Assembly: GCA_937926145.1 (NCBI GenBank)
Contig: CALANW010000008.1
Location: 1-17,675 of the forward strand
Length of the DNA: 17,675 nt
DNA from: an uncultured Ruminococcus sp.
Lineage (GTDB): Bacteria; Bacillota; Clostridia; Oscillospirales; Ruminococcaceae
Direction of reading: 5' to 3'
Each line of letters opens with the position of its first letter. Positions within the stretch are counted from its first letter, which is position 1. The notes below the pieces were generated by a model, which saw nothing but the letters and a program-made list of their open reading frames with translations, did no database searches and was not told the DNA's origin. This document shows positions 6,501-13,292 of the stretch, piece by piece. Made by a program: the position numbers and the translations under genes.

Positions 6501-7773
6501 ACTTAGAGAGCGCTCTCTGTCCGATGTCCTTACGGTAGTGTGCGCCTTCAAAGGTTATCTTCTTTACACCCTCGTATGACTTGTCGAGTGCGGCTTGGAG
6601 AGTTTCGCCCGTTGCTGTTACGCCGATAACACGTCCGCCGTTGGTGTAGAACTTGCCGTCCTCAAACTTTGTGCCTGCGTGGTAAACGAAAACGCCGTCG
6701 ACCTGACCCTTTTCGTCCATACCGTGCATTTCGATGCCCTTTTTATAGCTCTGCGGATAGCCGCCGCTTGCCATAATTACGCAGGAACAGCACTCATTTT
6801 TCCACTTGATATCAAGGTCGGAGAGCTTTTCATTATAAACTGCCTCGAAGATATCGCAGAGGTCTGTATCGAGGAGCGGAAGAACGACCTGAGTTTCGGG
6901 GTCACCGAAGCGGCAGTTATACTCGATGACCTTTACGCCCTTTGGTGTTGCCATAAGTCCGAAGTAGAGGCAGCCTTTGAACTTTCTGCCCTCGGCGTTC
7001 ATTGCATTCATTGTCGGGAGGAAGATATTTTCCATACATTCCTTTGCAACTGCTTCGGTATAGAACGGGTTCGGAGCGATAGTTCCCATACCGCCCGTAT
7101 TGAGACCCTTATCGCCGTCGAGCGCACGCTTATGATCCATTGAGGAGATCATCGGAACGACTGTCTTGCCGTCTGTGAACGAGAGTACGGAAATTTCGGG
7201 ACCCGTGAGGAATTCTTCGATAACGACGGTCGAGCTGCTTTCGCCGAACTGCTTTCCGTCGATCATTGACTTAACGGCTTCAACAGCTTCTTCCTCGTTC
7301 TGTGCGATTATTACGCCCTTTCCGAGTGCAAGACCGTCAGCCTTGATGACTGCTGGATAGCTGTTCTGCTCTTTGAGGTAAGCGATAGCTGAGGCACTGT
7401 CTGTAAAGGTTTCATACTTTGCAGTAGGAATATTGTATTTTTTCATAAGGTCTTTGGAGAAAACCTTGCTGCCCTCGATGATTGCGGCAGCCTTATTCGG
7501 TCCGAATGTCATAAAGCCCTCTGCGTTGAGAGCATCGACCATTCCGAGAACGAGCGGATCATCAGGAGCAACGACTACCATATCGACTTTGAGCTGCTTT
7601 GCAAGTGCAACAACTCCGTCAATATCGGTCGCACCGACGTCAAAACAATCGGCATAGCGTGAGATACCGCCGTTGCCGGGGGTGCAGTAGAGCTTTTCTA
7701 CACGCTTGCTTTCTGCAAGCTTCATTATAATGGCGTGTTCACGGCCGCCGCCGCCAACTACTAATATTTTCAT
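6499..7773 (-). CDS. purD: Phosphoribosylamine--glycine ligase (GAR synthetase) PurD
   Basis: PurD uses ATP to join phosphoribosylamine and glycine into GAR, step two of purine synthesis. Its 424 residues match the family. The ATP-grasp fold shows GGGGREHA at 7-14, KADGLALGKGV at 144-154, EEFLTGPE at 186-193, NTGGMG at 225-230 and the metal/ATP motif NCRFGDPE at 286-293. The segment usually written GPExPLVxG appears here as APDDPLVLG, a small variation. AAAAGGACT precedes the ATG. It is the last gene of the purine cluster, 50 nt after the lipoprotein gene and separated by it from the other pur genes. It ends at the bidirectional terminator shared with the flavoprotein gene. Confidence 0.95.
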   Translation of the reverse strand: MKILVVGGGGREHAIIMKLAESKRVEKLYCTPGNGGISRYADCFDVGATDIDGVVALAKQLKVDMVVVAPDDPLVLGMVDALNAEGFMTFGPNKAAAIIEGSKVFSKDLMKKYNIPTAKYETFTDSASAIAYLKEQNSYPAVIKADGLALGKGVIIAQNEEEAVEAVKSMIDGKQFGESSSTVVIEEFLTGPEISVLSFTDGKTVVPMISSMDHKRALDGDKGLNTGGMGTIAPNPFYTEAVAKECMENIFLPTMNAMNAEGRKFKGCLYFGLMATPKGVKVIEYNCRFGDPETQVVLPLLDTDLCDIFEAVYNEKLSDLDIKWKNECCSCVIMASGGYPQSYKKGIEMHGMDEKGQVDGVFVYHAGTKFEDGKFYTNGGRVIGVTATGETLQAALDKSYEGVKKITFEGAHYRKDIGQRALSK

Positions 7774-7797
7774 TTTTATCAGTCCTTTTTATAAAAT

Positions 7798-7813
7798 GGT
7801 GAGCTTATTCACC
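7798..7813 (-). other. Short hairpin between the lipoprotein gene and purD
   Basis: GGTGA and TCACC (arms at 7798-7802 and 7809-7813 on the plus strand) form a 5-bp stem just after the lipoprotein stop, followed on the minus strand by ATTTTAT. It is too weak to be called a terminator with confidence and may only modulate readthrough into purD. Confidence 0.3.
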
Positions 7814-7823
7814 TTGCAGTCAA

Positions 7824-8567
7824 TTAGTTCAGAACGACTGTATTCACAAGCGCATCAAAATCCGCAAGAAGCGTATCATCTGTTTCGGCATCAACAACAG
7901 TAAGAGTAACAACGACCTGCTTTCCGCCCTTTATCATCTGATACTGAACCATATTGGTCTTGCTTCCGCCAACATCACCGGAAATTACAAGTTTGAGAGC
8001 ATTTTCGCCGTTGACAGTCACGCTCTCCCAGCTGTCGCATTTATATCCCTCAACAGCATCGAAACTATCAGCCATAAGCGGTCCTACAGCTTCCGCGTCC
8101 ATATCCATTTCAACGCCAAGATCGGTTGAAACAACGTTCACATTTGCACTTTTGGAAACATCGGAATACATATACATAACATCGCAAAGTTCGTTGTAAT
8201 CCTCTGCGGTAAGGTCAATTCCATTGTCAAGGCTTTCTGCGGCTTCAGCAACGAGCTGCTTATATTCGCTGAAATCGACCCACTTTGATGTATCCACCGA
8301 GATAGTGTAAAAATCACCGCTGAAAGTGGTGAGCTGTGCTGTGTCGTCAGCTGTTTCTTCCGTTTCGGAAACGGTTTCTTCGGTTTCTGCCTCAGTTTCG
8401 GCTTCGGTTTCATCTGATGCCTCCGCAGCAGTCACCTCTTCGGTCTGCTCGCTGACGGTCGTTGTAGATTCTGTTTCCTCTGTATTGCTGTTGTCGGCTG
8501 TTCCGCAGCTTGTGAGCATAAGCAAAGCAGCTGCGAACGCTGTTACGGTCATAAATTTTTTGTTCAT
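7824..8567 (-). CDS. Predicted lipoprotein with an acidic Glu/Thr-rich linker
   Basis: A 247-residue protein that I cannot assign to a functional family. Residues 1-20 form a lipoprotein signal peptide (MNKK, then a hydrophobic stretch) with lipobox LTSC ending at C21, so it should be lipidated and surface-anchored. Residues about 26-78 are a low-complexity linker of Glu, Thr, Ser and Ala with imperfect TEAETEAETEE units. Residues about 80-247 look like a compact alpha/beta domain (FYTISVDTSKW, then YKCDSWESVTVNGENALKLV, ending in DFDALVNTVVLN), reminiscent of small PsbP/Mog1-like domains, which is a guess. AAGGGGG lies 11 nt before the ATG. Its place between the AICAR transformylase gene and purD does not suggest a role in purine synthesis. 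Confidence 0.75.
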   Translation of the reverse strand: MNKKFMTVTAFAAALLMLTSCGTADNSNTEETESTTTVSEQTEEVTAAEASDETEAETEAETEETVSETEETADDTAQLTTFSGDFYTISVDTSKWVDFSEYKQLVAEAAESLDNGIDLTAEDYNELCDVMYMYSDVSKSANVNVVSTDLGVEMDMDAEAVGPLMADSFDAVEGYKCDSWESVTVNGENALKLVISGDVGGSKTNMVQYQMIKGGKQVVVTLTVVDAETDDTLLADFDALVNTVVLN

Positions 8568-8595
8568 TATGTCATTTACCCCCTTAAATCAATTT

Positions 8596-8616
8596 GGAAT
8601 TCGGAATTCGGAATTA
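8596..8616. repeat. Tandem GGAATTC repeat upstream of the lipoprotein gene
   Basis: Two perfect GGAATTC units and one GGAATTA (8596-8602, 8603-8609, 8610-8616), followed by scattered TTCCGA fragments up to 8647. Same family as 6232-6266. Confidence 0.7.
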
Positions 8617-8687
8617 ATTTGTTCCGAAAGCTGTTCCGAGTTCCGAGAAAAAATTTTCTTTCCTAACGAAATACAATATTTCTTAAC

Positions 8688-8757
8688 GGGCGGATATAGA
8701 ATCCGCCCCTACGTTTTTCAGCAGATGCATTTTAACGTGACGGGAAACCCGTCCCCT
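8688..8757. repeat. Two-module hairpin repeat, copy 2
   Basis: Module A, GGGCGGAT/ATCCGCCC (8688-8695 and 8701-8708, loop ATAGA) followed by CTACG, and module B, GACGGG/CCCGTC (8739-8744 and 8748-8753, loop AAA) followed by CCCTAC. It occupies the 231-bp gap between the AICAR transformylase and lipoprotein genes. Neither hairpin has a U-tract on the minus strand, so neither obviously ends the operon. Confidence 0.6.
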
Positions 8758-8798
8758 ACAATAAATTTTGTGCGTTATCCCAAATTACGCATTGAAAA

Positions 8799-9980
8799 TT
8801 AGTGGTGGAAAAGACGGATTCCCGTGAATGCCATTGCGATATTGTACTTGTTGCAGGTGTCGATAACGTTGTCGTCACGGATAGAGCCGCCCGGCTGTGC
8901 AATGTATTCTACGCCGCTCTTGTGTGCGCGTTCGATGTTGTCGCCGAATGGGAAGAATGCGTCCGAGCCGAGGCAAACGCCTGTGTTCTGATCGAGCCAA
9001 GCGCGCTTTTCCTCTGCGGTGAATACCTCCGGCTTTGTCTTGAAGATATTCTGCCAAGCGCCGTCAGCGAGAACGTCCATATATTCATCTGGGGACATAT
9101 AAACATCGATAGCGTTGTCGCGGTCTGCACGGCGGATACCGTCGATGAAGTCAAGTCCAAGCACCTTCGGGGACTGACGAAGCCACCAGTTGTCAGCTTT
9201 CTGACCTGCAAGGCGTGTGCAGTGGATTCTCGACTGCTGACCTGCGCCGATGCCGACAGCCTGACCGTCCTTAACGTAGCAAACGGAGTTGGACTGTGTA
9301 TATTTGAGGACGATGAGCGAGATAAGAAGATCGCGCTTCTTTTCGTCGGGAATATCCTTATTGCTTGTTACGATGTTTTCAAGGAGAGCGTTGTCGATAG
9401 GAAGCTCGTTTCTGCCCTGCTCGAATGTTACGCCGAACACCTGCTTTGTTTCGATAGGTGCAGGCTTGTAGTTTTCATCGATCTTGATGATGTTGTATGT
9501 GCCTTTTCTCTTGGATTTGAGGATTTCGAGAGCTTCGTCTGTATAACTCGGAGCGATAACGCCGTCGGAAACTTCGCGCTGTATCATCTTTGCTGTGCAA
9601 ACGTCGCAAACGTCGGAAAGAGCGATAAAGTCACCATAGGAGGACATTCTGTCAGCGCCTCTTGCTCTTGCATAAGCGCAGGCAAGCGGAGAAAGCTCGC
9701 CGAGGTCGTCTACCCAGTAGATTTTCTTGAGCGTATCGGAAAGAGGAAGTCCGACTGCTGCGCCTGCGGGTGAAACGTGCTTGAAAGATGTTGCTGCGCA
9801 GAGTCCCGTTGCCTTTTTAAGCTCGCGGACAAGCTGCCAGCCGTTGAAAGCATCGAGGAGGTTGATATATCCGGGCTTGCCGTTGAGAACTTCGATAGGA
9901 AGATCAGAGCCGTCTTCCATAAAAATTCTCGATGGCTTCTGATTGGGGTTGCATCCGTATTTAAGCTGCATTTCGTTCAT
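8799..9980 (-). CDS. purH: Standalone AICAR transformylase (PurH C-terminal domain only)
   Basis: This enzyme transfers a formyl group from 10-formyl-THF to AICAR, giving FAICAR. The 393 residues correspond to the transformylase half of bifunctional PurH; the N-terminal IMP cyclohydrolase (MGS-like) domain is absent and the protein begins at KYGCNPNQ, which is internal in PurH. Domain blocks: GYINLLDAFNGWQLVREL near 37-54, catalytic SFKHVSPAGAA with K67-H68, GAGQQSRIHCTRLAGQKAD in the C-terminal half, DAFFPFGDN and IAQPGGSIRDD near the end. The frame is open to a TTG six codons upstream, but that lies in the RBS (AAAGGAAT), so the ATG at 9980 is chosen. The PurO-like gene 24 nt upstream supplies the missing cyclohydrolase. 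Confidence 0.92.
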   Translation of the reverse strand: MNEMQLKYGCNPNQKPSRIFMEDGSDLPIEVLNGKPGYINLLDAFNGWQLVRELKKATGLCAATSFKHVSPAGAAVGLPLSDTLKKIYWVDDLGELSPLACAYARARGADRMSSYGDFIALSDVCDVCTAKMIQREVSDGVIAPSYTDEALEILKSKRKGTYNIIKIDENYKPAPIETKQVFGVTFEQGRNELPIDNALLENIVTSNKDIPDEKKRDLLISLIVLKYTQSNSVCYVKDGQAVGIGAGQQSRIHCTRLAGQKADNWWLRQSPKVLGLDFIDGIRRADRDNAIDVYMSPDEYMDVLADGAWQNIFKTKPEVFTAEEKRAWLDQNTGVCLGSDAFFPFGDNIERAHKSGVEYIAQPGGSIRDDNVIDTCNKYNIAMAFTGIRLFHH

Positions 9981-10004
9981 AATTCGTATTCCTTTCAAAT
10001 TTTA

Positions 10005-10715
10005 TCAGCCGTTTTTGTTGACGATCCTTGTGTCGGACTCGCCCGTTGCAAGTTCGATATAGCGAACGAAGAGTGAAACCTTATTGTCGGCGTTGAGCGA
10101 ATTCCACACCATATCTGTGAAAGCGTCAATGTCAAGGTCGGTCATATCGACAAGCTTTGGTTCGCCCTCGAAGCTTGGTAGCGGCGAGCCGTCGCCCATA
10201 TATGTATGGATAAAATGACCCGTGCCGTTGAGCGGCTTTTCGTAGGAGAAAGTGAAGCGCTCGCGGCAGTCGGGGTTGCCGTCTGCGGATTTGAGGATAG
10301 ACATTGAATAATCACCGCACTTATTGCAGACGATTCCCGAAATTCTCGGTGTGAAGTTCGGAGCGTCGTCCTCATACTCTCTTGTACGGAGAGATTCCTC
10401 GAATGTTTTGCCCTCTTTCATAAGGTCATAGATAGTGTCGGTCTGGTCGCCGTTCGTTACGATAGTCATACCGTCAAGGACGCGAACGGGAGAATAGATG
10501 ATAAGGTGCGGATCGACCATTTTTGACGGGTCGAAAGCTTCGGTGCGGATACCGTCAGCGGTCGGGAGAAAAACTCTGTTGCGGCTGTTTTCGCTTCTGC
10601 CCATGATAAAGTACGCAATTACAGCGTGTTTACCGTCAGCGGACTTGCCGATGATTATTCCGCGTCCCGGGTAAGCGTTTGCTTTAAGCTCGTTTTCGAT
10701 AGAAAGTTTCTTCAT
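10005..10715 (-). CDS. purO: PurO-like IMP cyclohydrolase
   Basis: Predicted to close FAICAR to IMP, the last step of purine synthesis. It resembles the archaeal PurO family rather than the bacterial PurH N-terminus. At 236 residues it is slightly longer than archaeal PurO (about 200). Recognisable blocks are NAYPGRGI at 13-20, YFIMGRSENSRNR at 35-47, TNGDQTDTIYD near 87-97 and DDAPNFTPRISGI near 116-128. A CNKC motif near 130-133 could bind metal or be incidental. GGAGGT just upstream sets the ATG. Adjacency to an AICAR transformylase lacking its own cyclohydrolase domain strongly supports the assignment. It lies 15 nt after the methyltransferase gene. Confidence 0.85.
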   Translation of the reverse strand: MKKLSIENELKANAYPGRGIIIGKSADGKHAVIAYFIMGRSENSRNRVFLPTADGIRTEAFDPSKMVDPHLIIYSPVRVLDGMTIVTNGDQTDTIYDLMKEGKTFEESLRTREYEDDAPNFTPRISGIVCNKCGDYSMSILKSADGNPDCRERFTFSYEKPLNGTGHFIHTYMGDGSPLPSFEGEPKLVDMTDLDIDAFTDMVWNSLNADNKVSLFVRYIELATGESDTRIVNKNG

Positions 10716-10730
10716 TTCGTACCTCCAATT

Positions 10731-11465
10731 TTAATCAAAATATCCAAGATAGCAGGTCACTTTATATTTAAGTTCAACGCTGCCGAAATCGTTCATTTTT
10801 TTGAAAAGCTGGCGAAGCTCCCAGACATATCCGTCATATCCGATGTCATCGGGTTTGAGCGCGTAGGAGCGTGAGAGCGTGTTGCCGACAAAGCTGTCCT
10901 CATCGTAGGAAACGATGAACTCGAATTCTTTGTATTCGACCTCGGCGAAGTATTCGTTCCGCAGAAAAGCGTCACCCTCATTATCCGAGCGCTTGCCTGC
11001 GTGACCTTTATAGCCGCAGTAGATACGACTTATCTCGTCACGCTCACGGATAAGATCATCAACCACCTTTGAGTTGAAAATAACTGCGACCCTGCCATTC
11101 GGCGCAAGTATGCGTTTGCACTCGGCTTTGAACTTTCCCTCGTCGAACCAGTGGAAAGCTGTTGCGGCGGTCACAAGGTCGACCGAGCCGTCGGGAATTC
11201 CCGTATTTTCGGCAGGAGCTTTTATCACCTGCGCTGACGGGACGTTTCTGTACAGCTTTTTAAGCATATCGTCGTTTGGTTCGACTGCGATGACCTTTTC
11301 AGCTTTCGGAATGAGCAGCTTTGTGAATTTTCCCGTGCCTGCGCCTATGTCTGCGACCGTTTTTGCTTTTGTTTTCTCAAAAAGCCAGTCGACAAGCTCG
11401 GTCGGGTAGGACGGGCGGTATCTGTCGTAGTCGTCAGCTTTGCCCGAAAATTTATCCTCATTCAT
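10731..11465 (-). CDS. Class I SAM-dependent methyltransferase, substrate unknown
   Basis: A 244-residue protein with a Rossmann methyltransferase fold: FSGKADDYDRYRPSYP near 6-21 is the usual lead-in of this subfamily, motif I VADIGAGTGKFTK lies near 37-49, an acidic post-I motif is in IAVEPNDDMLKKL, and post-motif DLVTAATAFHWFD is typical of the Methyltransf_11/25 group. The substrate is not predictable. The frame is open 28 codons further upstream, but the ATG at 11465 is chosen because GGAAAGG precedes it and the lead-in motif follows directly; this start overlaps the end of purN by 8 nt (ATGAATGA), implying translational coupling. It sits inside the purine operon, between purN and the PurO-like gene, with no known purine step to explain it. 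Confidence 0.82.
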   Translation of the reverse strand: MNEDKFSGKADDYDRYRPSYPTELVDWLFEKTKAKTVADIGAGTGKFTKLLIPKAEKVIAVEPNDDMLKKLYRNVPSAQVIKAPAENTGIPDGSVDLVTAATAFHWFDEGKFKAECKRILAPNGRVAVIFNSKVVDDLIRERDEISRIYCGYKGHAGKRSDNEGDAFLRNEYFAEVEYKEFEFIVSYDEDSFVGNTLSRSYALKPDDIGYDGYVWELRQLFKKMNDFGSVELKYKVTCYLGYFD

Positions 11466-12084
11466 TGACGTATGCCTTTCCGTCTTTAATGGTGATTTTA
11501 TCCTGACAGAAGAGCGAAACAGCTTTCGGGAGAAGCTTCCACTCGACATTTTCCATTATTCTGCGCTGGAGAATTTCGGGTGTATCGTCATTTTCGACAT
11601 TGACCGTTCCCTGCAGAATAATTGCACCTGCGTCAGCCTTTTCATTGACAAAGTGGATAGTTGCACCGCTGACTTTTACGCCGTATTCGAGTGCTTTTTC
11701 GTGAACTTTAAGTCCGTAGAAACCCTCTCCGCAGAATGACGGGATAAGCGCAGGGTGGACATTTATTATCTTATAGGCATATTTTTTCGTCACGCACTCG
11801 TCAAGGATAGTCATAAATCCTGCAAGCACAACGAGGTCGGCTTTTTCGCTGTCGAGCGCATCAAGCAGAGCCTTGCTGTAAGAAACGCTGTCGGGATATT
11901 CCTTTCGTGCGATGACTTTTGTCGGGATATCTGCCTTTTTTGCACGTTCAAGGGCGTAGGCATCGGGTTTTGAGGAGATAACGCAGGTGATCTTTCCGCC
12001 CTTTATCTCTCCCCTTTTCTCCGAGTCAATGAGTGCCTGCAAATTCGTTCCGCCGCCCGAAACGAGGACAACTATATTTTTCAC
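11458..12084 (-). CDS. purN: Phosphoribosylglycinamide formyltransferase PurN
   Basis: PurN transfers a formyl group from 10-formyl-THF to GAR, giving FGAR. The 208 residues match the family. The N-terminal VLVSGGGTNLQAL (6-18) binds phosphate; the catalytic triad is N108 and H110 (in INVHPALIPSF) and D151 (in NEKADAGAII). It starts with GTG, with GAGGTG a few bases before it; no in-frame ATG with a better site was found. A 75-nt gap containing the inverted repeat at 12107-12141 separates it from purM, and its stop codon overlaps the start of the methyltransferase gene. Confidence 0.94.
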   Translation of the reverse strand: MKNIVVLVSGGGTNLQALIDSEKRGEIKGGKITCVISSKPDAYALERAKKADIPTKVIARKEYPDSVSYSKALLDALDSEKADLVVLAGFMTILDECVTKKYAYKIINVHPALIPSFCGEGFYGLKVHEKALEYGVKVSGATIHFVNEKADAGAIILQGTVNVENDDTPEILQRRIMENVEWKLLPKAVSLFCQDKITIKDGKAYVNE

Positions 12085-12106
12085 GGCGCACCTCTTTCTT
12101 TATAAA

Positions 12107-12141
12107 ATATTCGGAATCGGGAAAAAGCCAATTCCGAATAT
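12107..12141. repeat. 11-bp perfect inverted repeat between purM and purN
   Basis: ATATTCGGAAT (12107-12117) and ATTCCGAATAT (12131-12141) pair perfectly around a 13-nt loop. The core TTCGGAAT belongs to the same unit as the GGAATTC repeats elsewhere. There is no U-tract next to it on the minus strand, so it is more likely an mRNA processing or stability element, or an inserted repeat, than a terminator. Confidence 0.65.
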
Positions 12142-12159
12142 CATGGTATTCTAAACAAA

Positions 12160-13194
12160 TTATGCGATGATAACGCCGTCGTCGCCGTTTACAAGCTCGC
12201 CGAGAACATAAGCGTCCTCGCCTGCTGCCTTGATAGCTGCGATAGCCTTGTCAACATCGTTCTTATCAACAACAACTGTCATACCAACGCCCATATTGAA
12301 TGTGTTGAACATATCTCTTTCGGGAATTTTGCCGACAGACTGGATAACGTTGAAGATAGGAAGGACCTGAACAGCGTTTCTTTCGATCTTAACGGAAATG
12401 CCGTTAGGAAGAGAACGCGGGATATTCTCATAGAAGCCGCCGCCCGTGATATGGCTGATAGCCTTGACATTAACAGCGTCGAGAAGCTTCATTACAGCCT
12501 TTACATAAATTTTTGTAGGTGTAAGGAGGCACTCGCCGAGGGTCGAACCGAGTTCGCTGTAGTGACGTGCAAGGTTCTGCTCGTTTACTGTAAATACCTT
12601 TCTTACGAGGGAGAAGCCGTTGGAGTGAACGCCGCTCGACTTGATGCCGATCATAACGTCCCCTGCTTTCTGTGTGTCAGGCTTTAAGATCTTATCCTTG
12701 TCAACAACGCCCACGGAGAAACCTGCGAGGTCGTATTCGTCAACAGGATAGAAACCGGGCATTTCAGCAGTTTCACCGCCGATGAGCGCACATTCAGACT
12801 GAACGCAGCCCTCTGCAACGCCTGAAACGATGTCAGCAACCTTTTCGGGAACGTTCTTGCCGACAGCGATATAATCGAGGAAGAACTGTGGCTTTGCGCC
12901 GCAGCAGATAACGTCATTTACGCACATTGCAACGCAGTCGATGCCGACTGTGTTGTGCTTATCCATAAGGAATGCGATCTTGAGTTTTGTGCCGACGCCG
13001 TCCGTGCCAGAAACGAGAACAGGCTTGCTGATGCCCGTCATATCAAGCTCGAAAAGGCCGCCGAAGCCGCCGATGCCCGAGAGAACGCCGCTTGTCATTG
13101 TCTTTGCAACGTGAGCTTTCATAAGCTCTACTGCTTTGTAGCCTGCGGTAACGTCAACGCCTGCTTCTTTATAGCTTTCAGAAAAACTTTTCAT
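12160..13194 (-). CDS. purM: Phosphoribosylformylglycinamidine cyclo-ligase PurM
   Basis: PurM (AIR synthetase) closes FGAM to AIR with ATP. The 344 residues are the usual length. Family motifs are SGTDGVGTKLK at 62-72, the nucleotide-binding CVNDVICCGAKP near 91-102, GGETAEMPGFYP at 139-150 and, in the C-terminal domain, ISHITGGGFYENIPRSLP. The RBS AAGGAG lies 5 nt before the ATG. It follows purF by 98 nt; that gap holds only a small imperfect hairpin (CGATCT/AGATCG near 13273-13286). Confidence 0.96.
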   Translation of the reverse strand: MKSFSESYKEAGVDVTAGYKAVELMKAHVAKTMTSGVLSGIGGFGGLFELDMTGISKPVLVSGTDGVGTKLKIAFLMDKHNTVGIDCVAMCVNDVICCGAKPQFFLDYIAVGKNVPEKVADIVSGVAEGCVQSECALIGGETAEMPGFYPVDEYDLAGFSVGVVDKDKILKPDTQKAGDVMIGIKSSGVHSNGFSLVRKVFTVNEQNLARHYSELGSTLGECLLTPTKIYVKAVMKLLDAVNVKAISHITGGGFYENIPRSLPNGISVKIERNAVQVLPIFNVIQSVGKIPERDMFNTFNMGVGMTVVVDKNDVDKAIAAIKAAGEDAYVLGELVNGDDGVIIA

Positions 13195-13292
13195 TTTTTA
13201 CTCCTTTTTGAAAAACGCAGATCAAACACGTTCCCTGCCGTTTCGGTCGCACACTATGGCGCTGATTCGGAACGATCTTCAGATCGGCATTA

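Noticed and set aside
8326..8802. Ser/Val-repeat protein on the plus strand
   Set aside because: The repeats are the reverse complement of the Glu/Thr-rich linker of the lipoprotein, which has a lipobox and a start with a ribosome binding site; the antisense reading is an artefact.
8802..9773. 323-codon open frame antisense to the AICAR transformylase gene
   Set aside because: The opposite strand encodes a clearly conserved enzyme; the antisense translation has no recognisable domain and is cysteine- and valine-rich, as expected of a shadow frame.
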